A DNA stretch of 64,000 bases from Cystobacter fuscus DSM 2262 (GTDB lineage: Bacteria; Myxococcota; Myxococcia; Myxococcales; Myxococcaceae): assembly GCF_000335475.2 (NCBI RefSeq), contig NZ_ANAH02000067.1, positions 1 through 64,000 of the forward strand. The letters are read 5' to 3'. The translations under genes and the position numbers were made by a program. Positions 37,868 through 46,579 of the stretch are shown here, piece after piece; the first letter of the stretch is position 1, and the number at the start of each line of letters is the position of its first letter. The notes below the pieces were generated by a model. That model did no database searches and was not told where the DNA came from. It saw nothing but the letters and a program-made list of their open reading frames with translations.

Positions 37868-37887
37868 GACGGCGCGATGCATCATGG
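37868..37887 (+). repeat. 20-bp direct repeat, copy 2
   Basis: GACGGCGCGATGCATCATGG, 19/20 identical to 37646-37665. Confidence 0.45.
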
Positions 37888-37998
37888 CCGAGGCGCGCCG
37901 GGTCCAGGGCAGCGCGTCATGAGACCGCCTCCCTGTTCCTTCGGGTTTGTCATTGCACGCGGGTTTCATCCGTTGGTACCTTCGCACCGCCGCAGGGA

Positions 37999-38012
37999 TG
38001 TGAACGCTCACA
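37999..38012. promoter_or_regulatory. LacI-type operator, copy 2
   Basis: TGTGAACGCTCACA, ending 18 bp before the ATG of the plus-strand GH43 gene at 38031 and so close to the transcription start. Binding here would block initiation or early elongation. Confidence 0.7.
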
Positions 38013-38030
38013 ATTCACCCCGGAGATTCG

Positions 38031-39440
38031 ATGTTCAGCGCCCCCCCGCTCCCACGCCCTCCCCGCCTCGCCGCGCTGACCTCCATGCTGAGCGCCCTGT
38101 ACCTCGTGCTCATGGCCCCGGGAGCGTGGGCCCAGACGACAGGCGCGTCCGCTTTCGCCATGGGCTACTTCACCGAGTCCCCCAATGGACTGGCCAGCGA
38201 CTATGGCCTGCACCTCGCGGTGAGCGACGACGGACGTGAGTGGACGCCGCTCAACCAGAACGCGCCCGTGGTGACGCCGACCCTCGGCACCAAGGGCCTG
38301 CGCGACCCGTTCATCCTGCGCAAGCAGGACGGCACCTTCGTCGTCCTGGCCACGGACCTCTACGGGCTCGACTTCTCCAAGCAGAACCAGTTCATCCATG
38401 TCTGGGACTCCCGTGGCTTGACGTCCTTCGAGAACTACCGGCGGGTGAAGCTGCATGACTTGCCGACCCATTCGTGGGCGCCCGAGTCCTTCTGGGACGC
38501 CCAGCGCGGGCAGTACGCGGTCATCTACTCCGCCTTCAACGGCACGCGCGACGTCATCCTCGTCAACTACACGAGCGACTTCGTCACCTTCTCGGCGGCC
38601 CAGACGTACTTCGACCCGGGCTTCAACGTGCTCGACGCGACGATGCACTCCCACGGCGGCGTCAACTACCTGTATTTCAAGCGCACGAGCGACAGCCGCC
38701 TCATGGGGGCACGCTCCACGTCGCTGACGCCGGGCGCCTTCAACGCGTCCATCTACACGCGGGCCTTCGATGGGCTCGGTGCCACCGAGGCCCCCATCGT
38801 CGTCAAGTCGCTCGACCGCGACGAGTGGACGATGTGGGGGGACATCTACACGCCGGTCAACGGCCGCTTCTTCGCCTGGCGCTCGGGGAACATCACCCAG
38901 GACGCCTGGGAGCCACTGAGCCAGCGCCTGTACACGCAGCCCATCAACTCCAAGCACGCCACCATCGTGGCCCTCACCTCGGCGGAGAAGTCCGCGCTGC
39001 TCAGCCGCTACGGCACGCCGGCGTGGATCCGCCTCAAGTCGTACAACTACCCCGACCGCTACGTGCGCCACGCCAACTACGAGGGCCGTGTGGACCCCTA
39101 CCCCATGGACCCCTATACGGACTCGCAGTTCCGCCTGGTGGGCGGGCTCGCCAGCTCGAGCGGCGTGTCGCTGCAGTCGGTGACCGATCCGGGCCTCTAC
39201 CTGCGCCACTCGGGCTTCGAGGTGCGCCTGGAGCGCGATGACGGCTCGGCCGGCTTCGCCGCGGACGCGACCTTCACGCGCACGGCCGGCCTGGCCAATG
39301 CCTCCTGGACGACGCTGCGGTCCTGGAACTACTCGGATCGGGTCCTGCGCCACCAGGGCTTCCGCTTGCGCATCGATCCCATCAACGCCTCCTCGCCGCT
39401 GACCGACCGGGAGGATGCGACCTTCGCCCTGACCCGCTGA
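38031..39440 (+). CDS. secreted GH43 hydrolase with AbfB (CBM42) domain
   Basis: 469 residues with a long signal peptide (cleavage after GAWAQ). GH43 propeller residues: Asp92 in LRDPFIL, Asp202 in [12 protein letters not shown] and Glu253 in ATEAPIVV. The last ~140 residues are an AbfB-type arabinose-binding domain, with the repeated pattern [18 protein letters not shown] and [19 protein letters not shown]. Such enzymes remove arabinofuranose side chains or cut arabinan outside the cell; the exact bond is not readable. ATG at 38031 with CGGAGAT upstream. It starts a plus-strand operon with the ChvE-like sugar-binding protein gene 59 bp later, so polymer cleavage and uptake are co-expressed under the operator at 37999. 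Confidence 0.87.
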   Translation: MFSAPPLPRPPRLAALTSMLSALYLVLMAPGAWAQTTGASAFAMGYFTESPNGLASDYGLHLAVSDDGREWTPLNQNAPVVTPTLGTKGLRDPFILRKQDGTFVVLATDLYGLDFSKQNQFIHVWDSRGLTSFENYRRVKLHDLPTHSWAPESFWDAQRGQYAVIYSAFNGTRDVILVNYTSDFVTFSAAQTYFDPGFNVLDATMHSHGGVNYLYFKRTSDSRLMGARSTSLTPGAFNASIYTRAFDGLGATEAPIVVKSLDRDEWTMWGDIYTPVNGRFFAWRSGNITQDAWEPLSQRLYTQPINSKHATIVALTSAEKSALLSRYGTPAWIRLKSYNYPDRYVRHANYEGRVDPYPMDPYTDSQFRLVGGLASSSGVSLQSVTDPGLYLRHSGFEVRLERDDGSAGFAADATFTRTAGLANASWTTLRSWNYSDRVLRHQGFRLRIDPINASSPLTDREDATFALTR

Positions 39441-39499
39441 GTGACAACCCCTCCCATGCACCTCGGTGCACGACCCCCAACGCAGGTGAGAGAAACGAC

Positions 39500-40564
39500 A
39501 TGAAATCAATTGGCTCCATGGTGGTGGCAATCGCGCTGGGTGCGCTCGCGCTCATGGCTGGCGCGTGCACCCAGGACAAGGCGACCATCGGCGTCTCGAT
39601 GCCCACCAAGTCCTCGGCCCGCTGGATCGACGATGGCAACAACATGGTCAAGGCCCTCCAGGCGAAGGGCTACAAGGTCGATCTGCAATACGCGGAGGAC
39701 GACATCCCGAATCAGCTCGCCCAGATCGAGAACATGCTCACCAAGGGCGCCAAGGTGCTGGTGATCGCCGCCATCGACGGCACCACCCTGTCCAACGTGC
39801 TGCAGCAGGCGGCCGATCAGGGCATCAAGGTCATCGCCTATGATCGCTTGATTCGCGACTCGAAGAACGTCGACTACTACGCCACCTTCGACAACTTCCA
39901 GGTGGGGGTGCTCCAGGGCGGCTACATCGAAAAGGCGCTCGGCCTGAAGGAGGGCAAGGGCCCCTTCAACATCGAGCTCTTCGGCGGCTCGCCCGACGAC
40001 AACAACGCGTTCTTCTTCTACAACGGCGCCATGTCCGTGCTCAAACCGTACCTCGAGAGCGGCAAGCTCGTGGTGCGCTCGGGGCAGGTGGGAATGGACA
40101 AGGTCTCGACCCTGCGCTGGGACGGTGCCGTCGCCCAGGCCCGCATGGACAACCTGCTGAGTGCCTACTACGCCGACAAGCGCGTGGACGCCGTCCTCTC
40201 CCCTTATGATGGCCTGAGCATCGGCATCCTCTCCTCGCTCAAGGGCGTTGGCTATGGAACCCCGACGCAGCCCATGCCCATCGTGACGGGCCAGGACGCG
40301 GAGGTGCCCTCCGTGAAGTCCATCCTCGCCAAGGAGCAGACGTCCACGGTGTTCAAGGACACCCGCGAGCTCGCCCGGGTCACGGCCAACATGGTGGATG
40401 CCGTCCTCACCGGGAAGACGGTCGAGGTGAACGACACCCAGACCTACAACAACGGGGCGAAGATCGTGCCCTCCTACCTGCTCAAGCCCGTGAGCATCGA
40501 CGCCACCAACTGGAAGCAGGTCCTCGTCGACAGCGGCTACTACAAGGACAACCAACTCAAGTAG
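39500..40564 (+). CDS. chvE: ChvE-type sugar-binding protein of a monosaccharide ABC transporter
   Basis: 354 residues with an N-terminal signal/lipoprotein-like segment ending [12 protein letters not shown]. The body is a periplasmic binding protein of the D-xylose/ChvE cluster: [39 protein letters not shown] and VIAYDRLI are hallmarks. It captures arabinose, xylose, galactose or similar pyranoses in the periplasm and delivers them to GguA/GguB, encoded at 43829-46572. In this operon the large MGH1-like hydrolase gene is inserted between the binding protein gene and the ATPase/permease genes, which is unusual. ATG at 39500 after GAGAGAAACGAC. The context of arabinan enzymes favours L-arabinose as a main ligand. 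Confidence 0.88.
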   Translation: MKSIGSMVVAIALGALALMAGACTQDKATIGVSMPTKSSARWIDDGNNMVKALQAKGYKVDLQYAEDDIPNQLAQIENMLTKGAKVLVIAAIDGTTLSNVLQQAADQGIKVIAYDRLIRDSKNVDYYATFDNFQVGVLQGGYIEKALGLKEGKGPFNIELFGGSPDDNNAFFFYNGAMSVLKPYLESGKLVVRSGQVGMDKVSTLRWDGAVAQARMDNLLSAYYADKRVDAVLSPYDGLSIGILSSLKGVGYGTPTQPMPIVTGQDAEVPSVKSILAKEQTSTVFKDTRELARVTANMVDAVLTGKTVEVNDTQTYNNGAKIVPSYLLKPVSIDATNWKQVLVDSGYYKDNQLK

Positions 40565-40580
40565 GTTCCACGGCAAGACA

Positions 40581-40594
40581 TGTCAACGCTCGCG
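40581..40594. promoter_or_regulatory. weak LacI-type operator copy before the MGH1-like gene
   Basis: TGTCAACGCTCGCG matches TGTGAACGCTCACA at 11 of 14 positions, including the central AACGCTC. It lies 92 bp before the start at 40687 and could mark an internal controlled promoter. Confidence 0.35.
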
Positions 40595-40686
40595 GCCTCC
40601 GGGCCGTGAACCGTCTGCTCGCCCGCGGTGGCGAGGAGCCGAGCGTCGACGCATGGCTCCCCCACCCGACGAGTTGGAGAAAGCAC

Positions 40687-43600
40687 ATGGCAACATCCGC
40701 ATCCCGTTCCAGTGCAGTCGGACTGGGTCTGACTTTCGCCCTGTTCGGCCTCACGCACGTGGGCTGCCAGCGTGCCACGACCGTGAAGGAAGAACCCGTC
40801 GCGCCGGGACCGGTCGCCGCGGAGTCCGTGGCCCCGGAACCGGTCGTGTCGGCTCTTGCCGGACCGTTGAACCGGGATGCGATCCTGGCGGCGCAGCGTC
40901 TCGACGAGCCCCAGTGGTACAAGGACAACATCCCCTTCCTGGACACGCCGGACGACAAGCTCGACGAGGTCTATTACTACCGATGGAGCACCTACAAGCG
41001 GGCGCTGCGCTACACCGTGCCCGGCACGGGCTATGTCTCCACGGAGTATGACGTCCCGATCGGCTACGCCGGCAACCCCTACACGGCTCTTCCAGATGCG
41101 GCCGGCTACCACATCCAGGATGGACGGTGGCTCGCCAATCCGGACTACGCCGGGGACTACCTGGACTTCTGGCTGCGCGGTGCCGGCTACACCGGGACCT
41201 TGAACTTCTCCGAGTGGATCATCGATGCCGCCTATCAACGGGCGCTGGTGACCGGAGATCAGCGGGATCTGATCTCCCGCCTCCCGGAGCTCATCGGGCT
41301 GTACCAGCGCTGGAATGCCCGACTCGTCGACAACTTCCCCCTCAACGGTGGAGCGTCGAACGCGAAGCTGTACTGGCAATCGCCGCTGTCGGACGCGACG
41401 GAGTACACCGAGACGTCCATGAAGAGCAGCAATTGGTTCGGCGGCGGTGCCGGCTACCGCCCGACCATCAATGCCTACATGTACGCCGCTGCCACCGCGA
41501 TCAGCAAGCTCGCCCGCACCGCCGGAGACACCGCGACCGCCGACGATTACGCGTCCAGGGCCGCGTCCATCAAGGACGGCGTGCAGAAGGCCCTGTGGGA
41601 TCCCCAGCGCTCCTTCTTCTTCCAGGTGTACACCACCTACGACGACTCCAATGGGGCCTTGAAAGGCACGCGGACCACCTGGCGCGAGCTGATGGGGTAC
41701 GCGCCCTGGGCCTACAACCTTCCGGACGCGCAGTATTCGTCCGCCTGGCAGTTCCTGACCCATCCCGACGGCTTTGGCGCCGCCTACGGCCCCACCACGC
41801 TCGAGCGCATGCACCCGCTCGAGGCCGAGCAGGCCATCATCGCCAACGCCACCCGGTGGACCTCGGGCTCTGCCTCCAACGGCTCGTACATCGGCCAGAT
41901 CGACCTGGCCACCAGCAGCGTCACCTTCACGGTCGACGCACCGGGCGACGGCACGTACCCGGTGAAGGTGTTCTACGCCAACGCGACGGGAGCCAGCAGC
42001 ACGCATCAGTTGTTCGTCAACGGCGCGTCGACGCCGCAGACCGTCACCTACCCGGCGACCTCTGCCTGGGGCCAGTTCTCCGCTCAGCAATTCGTGACGG
42101 TGCAGGTCGCGATGCGTGCCGGGTCCAACGCCTTGAAGTTCCAGAAGGGCACCGGCTACGCCGAGCTGGACAAGATCTCCGCCAATCCCTACTTCAACTA
42201 CCAGGCCCTCCCGTCCCAGCCCAATCGCGAGGACTGGAACTGCTGCCATTGGAACGGTCCGAGCTGGCCGTTCCAGACCAGCCAGGTGCTCGCCGGTCTG
42301 GCCAATCTGCTCCAGAACTACCCGGCCCAGTCCTACATCACGGCAGCGGACTACCGGGAGATGCTCAGCGACTTCACGGCGCTGCAGTACAAGGAGGGCA
42401 AGCCCTACGTGGCCGAGGCGGCCAACGGCGACACCGGCCAGTGGATCTACGACGGCTTCAACTTCAGCGAGCACTACAACCACTCCTCCTACATCGATCT
42501 GGTGCTCACCGGCCTGCTGGGAATCAAGCCCCAGGCCAATGACACCCTGGTGCTCAAGCCGCTGGTGTCACCGTCCTGGGATTACTTCGCGGTCCAGGAT
42601 CTGCCCTATCACGGCCACAAGCTCACCCTCGTGTTCGACCGGTACGGCACCCGCTACGGCCAGGGCTCGGGTCTCCGGGTCATCCAGGATGGCCAGTTGA
42701 TCCACAGCGCGGCCACGTTGGGAGAGACGACCCTCAAGGTCGCCCCGACGGTGCTGCCGGCGGCCAGGCAGCGGATGATGAACGTGGCCGCCAATCCGCT
42801 GACCATGGAGCAGGATTGGCTCAACCGAGCGATCACCCAGCCCTACCCGCGCGCGTTCGCCTCGTACACCAACCCGGTGTCCAACGGGCCGCGATGCCAC
42901 AGCGGACAGACGTGCCGGCCGACCACCTATGATCAGCCGATGCGGGCCACCGACGGGTGGATCCGGTATGACACCATCCCGGACAACCGGTGGACCAACC
43001 TGGGCTCCCCGAATGCCACCGACCACCTCGGCGTGGACTTCGGTGCGGTGCGGCCCCTCCAGCAGGTGAGCCTCTACCTCTACGATGACCGTGATCGAAT
43101 CCGTGCGCCGGCCGCGTATGACGTCCAGTACCTGGATGGACAGACGTGGAGGAGCATTCCCAACCAGGTCAAGACGCCGGCCACACCGGTGGGCAATGAC
43201 CTCAACACGGTGACCTTCCCGGTCCTCTCGACGTCTCAGTTGCGCGTCGTCTTCACGCCCCAGGGCGGGAAGTTCGTGGGTGTCACCGAGTTGCAGTCGT
43301 GGTACCCCCAGCCGCCGCCCGTGCGGCTCGTCAACAAGAACAGCGGCCTGGAGCTGTCGGTGACGGGAGACTCCATGGCCTTTGGCGCCGAGGTGTCGCA
43401 ACAGGCCGCCACCGGGACGCGCTCCCACCAGTGGAACGTGGTCCCGGCGGAGAACGGGTTCTCCAAGCTCATCAACGTCCAGAGCGGACAGGTGCTGGGC
43501 ATCCGCGACGCATCCACGGCCGCGGGCGCCCTCGCACTGCAGTGGGGCGACACCCTGACCCGGGATCACCTGTGGTCCATCGTGGACATGGGCAATGGCT

Positions 43601-43755
43601 ACTCCAAGCTCGTGAACGCCCACAGCGGGATGGTGCTGGGCATCCGGGACGCGTCCCGGTCCGTGGGGGCCCCCGCGCTGCAATGGCACGACACCGGCAC
43701 CGACGATCATCGGTGGCGCATCGAGACCGCCGCTCCCTCGTCCGCGGCCCCGTGA
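40687..43755 (+). CDS. exported MGH1-like glycoside hydrolase with CBM insert and ricin tail
   Basis: 1022 residues from the ATG at 40687. The N-terminus ends its hydrophobic segment at THVGCQRA (possible lipoprotein), followed by a Pro/Val/Glu linker. The core is an (alpha/alpha)6-barrel of the MGH1-like kind, with motifs YYYRWSTYK, LYWQSPLSDATEYTETS, RPTINAYMYA and NCCHWNGPSWPFQTS. A CBM35-like beta module (about residues 390-510: ITANATR to AELDKI region) splits the barrel. A discoidin-like stretch (about 760-880; LGVDFGAVRPLQQVSLYLYDD) and a ricin-type domain end the protein. It probably cleaves a side-chain or oligosaccharide linkage at the cell surface; the substrate is unknown, but the location inside the arabinose transporter operon suggests an arabinose-containing glycan. 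Confidence 0.72.
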   Translation: MATSASRSSAVGLGLTFALFGLTHVGCQRATTVKEEPVAPGPVAAESVAPEPVVSALAGPLNRDAILAAQRLDEPQWYKDNIPFLDTPDDKLDEVYYYRWSTYKRALRYTVPGTGYVSTEYDVPIGYAGNPYTALPDAAGYHIQDGRWLANPDYAGDYLDFWLRGAGYTGTLNFSEWIIDAAYQRALVTGDQRDLISRLPELIGLYQRWNARLVDNFPLNGGASNAKLYWQSPLSDATEYTETSMKSSNWFGGGAGYRPTINAYMYAAATAISKLARTAGDTATADDYASRAASIKDGVQKALWDPQRSFFFQVYTTYDDSNGALKGTRTTWRELMGYAPWAYNLPDAQYSSAWQFLTHPDGFGAAYGPTTLERMHPLEAEQAIIANATRWTSGSASNGSYIGQIDLATSSVTFTVDAPGDGTYPVKVFYANATGASSTHQLFVNGASTPQTVTYPATSAWGQFSAQQFVTVQVAMRAGSNALKFQKGTGYAELDKISANPYFNYQALPSQPNREDWNCCHWNGPSWPFQTSQVLAGLANLLQNYPAQSYITAADYREMLSDFTALQYKEGKPYVAEAANGDTGQWIYDGFNFSEHYNHSSYIDLVLTGLLGIKPQANDTLVLKPLVSPSWDYFAVQDLPYHGHKLTLVFDRYGTRYGQGSGLRVIQDGQLIHSAATLGETTLKVAPTVLPAARQRMMNVAANPLTMEQDWLNRAITQPYPRAFASYTNPVSNGPRCHSGQTCRPTTYDQPMRATDGWIRYDTIPDNRWTNLGSPNATDHLGVDFGAVRPLQQVSLYLYDDRDRIRAPAAYDVQYLDGQTWRSIPNQVKTPATPVGNDLNTVTFPVLSTSQLRVVFTPQGGKFVGVTELQSWYPQPPPVRLVNKNSGLELSVTGDSMAFGAEVSQQAATGTRSHQWNVVPAENGFSKLINVQSGQVLGIRDASTAAGALALQWGDTLTRDHLWSIVDMGNGYSKLVNAHSGMVLGIRDASRSVGAPALQWHDTGTDDHRWRIETAAPSSAAP

Positions 43756-43778
43756 GGCCCCGGACGGCTGACATGACG

Positions 43779-43805
43779 GGCCCCGTGCACCAGACGCACG
43801 GGGCC
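43779..43805 (+). terminator. strong GC hairpin between the MGH1-like gene and gguA
   Basis: GGCCCCGTGC and GCACGGGGCC form a perfect 10-bp stem with a 7-nt loop, followed by TTCCCTCTC. It ends 23 bp before the ATG of gguA. It may be an attenuator or an RNA-stabilising element rather than a full stop, since the ATPase gene needs to be expressed. Confidence 0.5.
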
Positions 43806-43828
43806 TTCCCTCTCACCAGGACTTCTTC

Positions 43829-45358
43829 ATGACCGCTGTGCTCGAAATGCGGGGAATCACCAAGACGTTTCCCGGCGTGCGTGCGCTCCACGACGTCCAC
43901 CTCACGGTCCAGGCCGGCGAAATCCATGCGTTGATCGGCGAGAACGGCGCGGGCAAGTCCACCCTCATGAAGGTGCTGAGCGGCGTCCATCCGCATGGCA
44001 CCTATTCGGGGGAGCTCTACTTCGAGGGCGAGGAGCGGCGCTTCTCGGACATCTCGGACAGCGAGAAGCTCGGCATCATCATCATCCACCAGGAGCTCGC
44101 CCTCGTCCCCCTGCTGTCGATCGCCGAGAACATCTTCCTCGGCAACGAACAGGCGGAGCACGGCGTCATCGACTGGTCCGTGACCCACGCGCGCACCCGG
44201 CAACTGCTCGATCGGGTCGGACTCCAGGAGTCCCCCGACACGCTCGTGACCGAGCTCGGCGTGGGCAAGCAGCAGCTCGTGGAGATCGCCAAGGCCCTGG
44301 CCAAGGAGGTCAAGCTGCTCATCCTCGATGAGCCGACCGCGAGTCTGAATGAAAGCGACAGCAGCGCGCTGCTCGACCTGCTGCTGCGGTTCAAGGAGCG
44401 GGGCATCACCTCCATCCTCATCTCCCACAAGTTGAACGAAATCACCCGGGTCGCGGACTCGATCACGGTGCTGCGCGATGGAGCGACCATCGAAACCCTG
44501 GACTGCCGCCGCGCGCCGGTCAGCGAGGACCGGATCATCCAGGGCATGGTCGGCCGGGGCATGGCGGACCGTTATCCCAAGCGCGACCGCGCCCCGGGCG
44601 AGGTGCTCCTCGAGGTGGAGGGCTGGACGGCCCATCACCCGGTCCATCCCGCGCGGCGGGTCGTCAAGGACGTCTCCCTGACGCTGCGCCGCGGGGAGAT
44701 TCTTGGAATCGCCGGTCTGATGGGCGCGGGCCGGACCGAGTTCGCGATGAGTCTGTTCGGCCGCACCTACGGCCGTGACATCAGCGGACGCGTGCGCGTC
44801 GAGGGCCGGGAGGTCGACGTCAGCACGGTGGAGAAGGCCATCCGCCAGGGAATCGCCTACGTGACCGAGGACCGGAAGACCTATGGTCTGATCCTCTCCG
44901 AGGACATCCGCAAGAACGTGACGCTCGCCCATCTGGACGGGGTGTCGCGCTTCCAGGTCATCGACGAGGTGCGGGAGCTCGCGGTCGCGAACGAGTACCG
45001 GGATCGGCTGCGGATCCGCTCCTCGAGCATCTATCAGGAGACCTTGAACCTCTCGGGCGGCAATCAGCAGAAGGTGGTGCTCAGCCGCTGGCTCTTCGCC
45101 AATCCCAAGGTGTTGATCCTCGACGAGCCCACCCGAGGCATCGACGTGGGGGCCAAGTATGAGATCTACACGATCATCAACGAGCTCGCCCGGACGGGCA
45201 AGGGCGTGCTGATGATCTCCTCCGAGATGCCGGAGCTGCTCGGCATGTGCGACCGGATCCTCGTGATGAGCGAAGGCGCGCTCGTGGCGGAGCTCACGGC
45301 CGAGCAGGCGTCACAAGAGAAGATCATGCAGGCCATCATGCGCAAGGGAGCACACTGA
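43829..45358 (+). CDS. gguA: monosaccharide ABC transporter, double ATP-binding protein (GguA/MmsA)
   Basis: 509 residues with two fused ABC domains, the usual form for carbohydrate CUT2 transporters. First domain: Walker [10 protein letters not shown] (37-45), signature-like [15 protein letters not shown] and Walker [12 protein letters not shown]. Second domain: degenerate Walker [11 protein letters not shown], signature [14 protein letters not shown] and [11 protein letters not shown]. It hydrolyses ATP on the inner face of the membrane for the GguB permease and the ChvE binding protein. It overlaps no gene but is 2 bp from gguB. The second site with Arg after the Gly of the P-loop is normal for this family. 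Confidence 0.93.
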   Translation: MTAVLEMRGITKTFPGVRALHDVHLTVQAGEIHALIGENGAGKSTLMKVLSGVHPHGTYSGELYFEGEERRFSDISDSEKLGIIIIHQELALVPLLSIAENIFLGNEQAEHGVIDWSVTHARTRQLLDRVGLQESPDTLVTELGVGKQQLVEIAKALAKEVKLLILDEPTASLNESDSSALLDLLLRFKERGITSILISHKLNEITRVADSITVLRDGATIETLDCRRAPVSEDRIIQGMVGRGMADRYPKRDRAPGEVLLEVEGWTAHHPVHPARRVVKDVSLTLRRGEILGIAGLMGAGRTEFAMSLFGRTYGRDISGRVRVEGREVDVSTVEKAIRQGIAYVTEDRKTYGLILSEDIRKNVTLAHLDGVSRFQVIDEVRELAVANEYRDRLRIRSSSIYQETLNLSGGNQQKVVLSRWLFANPKVLILDEPTRGIDVGAKYEIYTIINELARTGKGVLMISSEMPELLGMCDRILVMSEGALVAELTAEQASQEKIMQAIMRKGAH

Positions 45359-45360
45359 CG

Positions 45361-46572
45361 ATGGATACCGGGCTGACCCAAGAATCCCAAGCGTTGCGGA
45401 CCGCCCCGCGTTCGCTTCCCTCCGTGGGGAGCTTCCTCAAGGCGCATTTCCGTGACTACGGCATGCTGCTGGCGCTGCTGGCGATCATGCTGTTCTTCCA
45501 GGTGTCCACCGGGGGAACGCTCCTCAAACCGCTCAACCTGACGAATCTGGTATTGCAGAACAGCTACATCGTCATCATGGCGCTGGGCATGCTGCTCGTG
45601 ATCGTCTCCGGGCACATCGACCTCTCCGTCGGCTCGGTGGTCGGATTCGTCGGGGGCCTCGCGGCGGTGCTGATGGTCGAGTACGGCCTGCCCTTCTTGC
45701 CGACGATGGGACTCTGTCTGGCGGTGGGCGGGCTCATCGGTGGGGTCCAGGGGTACTGGGTCGCCTACATGCGCGTGCCTTCGTTCATCGTGACGCTCGC
45801 GGGCATGCTCGTCTTCCGGGGGCTGCAGCTCGCGCTGCTCGGGGGCCGGTCCGTCGGTCCCTTCTCCGCCGGGTTCCAGAAGCTGAGCTCTGGCTTCATC
45901 CCCGACGTGTTCGGTGGGGGGGCACTCAACGCCACGTGCCTGCTCCTGGGCGCCACGACCGTGGCCGCGAGCCTGTGGGGAGGCATTCGCCAGCGCCGCC
46001 AACAGCAACAACATGGACTCGAGACGACGCCCTTCGCCCTCTTCGCGTTCAAGAACGGGCTGCTCGCCGCGCTCGTCCTGTCCTTCTGCTATCTGCTCGC
46101 CACCTACCGCGGCATGCCGAACGTGCTCCTGATCATGTCCCTGCTGGTCGCCCTGTATGCCTTCGTGACGAACCGCACCGTGATGGGACGGCGCATCTAC
46201 GCCCTCGGCGGCAACGAGAAGGCCGCGAAGCTCTCCGGCATCAAGACCGAACGGCTCACCCTGCTGGCCTTCGTCAACATGGGAGCGCTCGCGGCACTCG
46301 CCGGCCTCATCTTCGCGGCGCGCCTCAACACCGCGACCCCGAAGGCGGGCCTCGGCTTCGAGCTGGATGTGATCGCCGCCTGCTTCATCGGCGGGGCCTC
46401 GGCCGCTGGCGGCTTCGGCAAGGTCACGGGCGCGGTCATCGGCGCGTTGATCATGGGCGTGATGAACAACGGCATGTCGATCCTCGGCATCGGCATCGAC
46501 TACCAGCAGATCATCAAGGGGCTCGTGCTCCTCGCCGCCGTGTCGGTCGATGTCTACAACCGCAAGAAGTAG
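45361..46572 (+). CDS. gguB: monosaccharide ABC transporter permease (GguB/MmsB)
   Basis: 403 residues, ATG at 45361 directly after the gguA stop. About ten membrane helices; the BPD_transp_2 motifs GHIDLSVGSVVGFVGG and the C-terminal ELDVIAACFIGGASAAGGFGK are clear. A longer cytoplasmic loop with RQRRQQQQHG lies in the middle, as in GguB proteins, which are larger than RbsC/AraH. It forms the transmembrane channel for arabinose or related sugars with GguA. A longer frame from 45247 overlaps gguA and is rejected. Confidence 0.92.
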   Translation: MDTGLTQESQALRTAPRSLPSVGSFLKAHFRDYGMLLALLAIMLFFQVSTGGTLLKPLNLTNLVLQNSYIVIMALGMLLVIVSGHIDLSVGSVVGFVGGLAAVLMVEYGLPFLPTMGLCLAVGGLIGGVQGYWVAYMRVPSFIVTLAGMLVFRGLQLALLGGRSVGPFSAGFQKLSSGFIPDVFGGGALNATCLLLGATTVAASLWGGIRQRRQQQQHGLETTPFALFAFKNGLLAALVLSFCYLLATYRGMPNVLLIMSLLVALYAFVTNRTVMGRRIYALGGNEKAAKLSGIKTERLTLLAFVNMGALAALAGLIFAARLNTATPKAGLGFELDVIAACFIGGASAAGGFGKVTGAVIGALIMGVMNNGMSILGIGIDYQQIIKGLVLLAAVSVDVYNRKK

Positions 46573-46579
46573 AGGGCGT

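Larger units (their letters stand above)
37456..38030. promoter_or_regulatory. divergent control region between two GH43 genes
   Basis: 575 bp without a gene. It holds two identical LacI-type operators, an imperfect 20-bp direct repeat pair and a 14-bp tandem repeat, each listed separately. The likely promoters of both GH43 genes are here, but no firm -35/-10 pair can be chosen. Confidence 0.6.
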
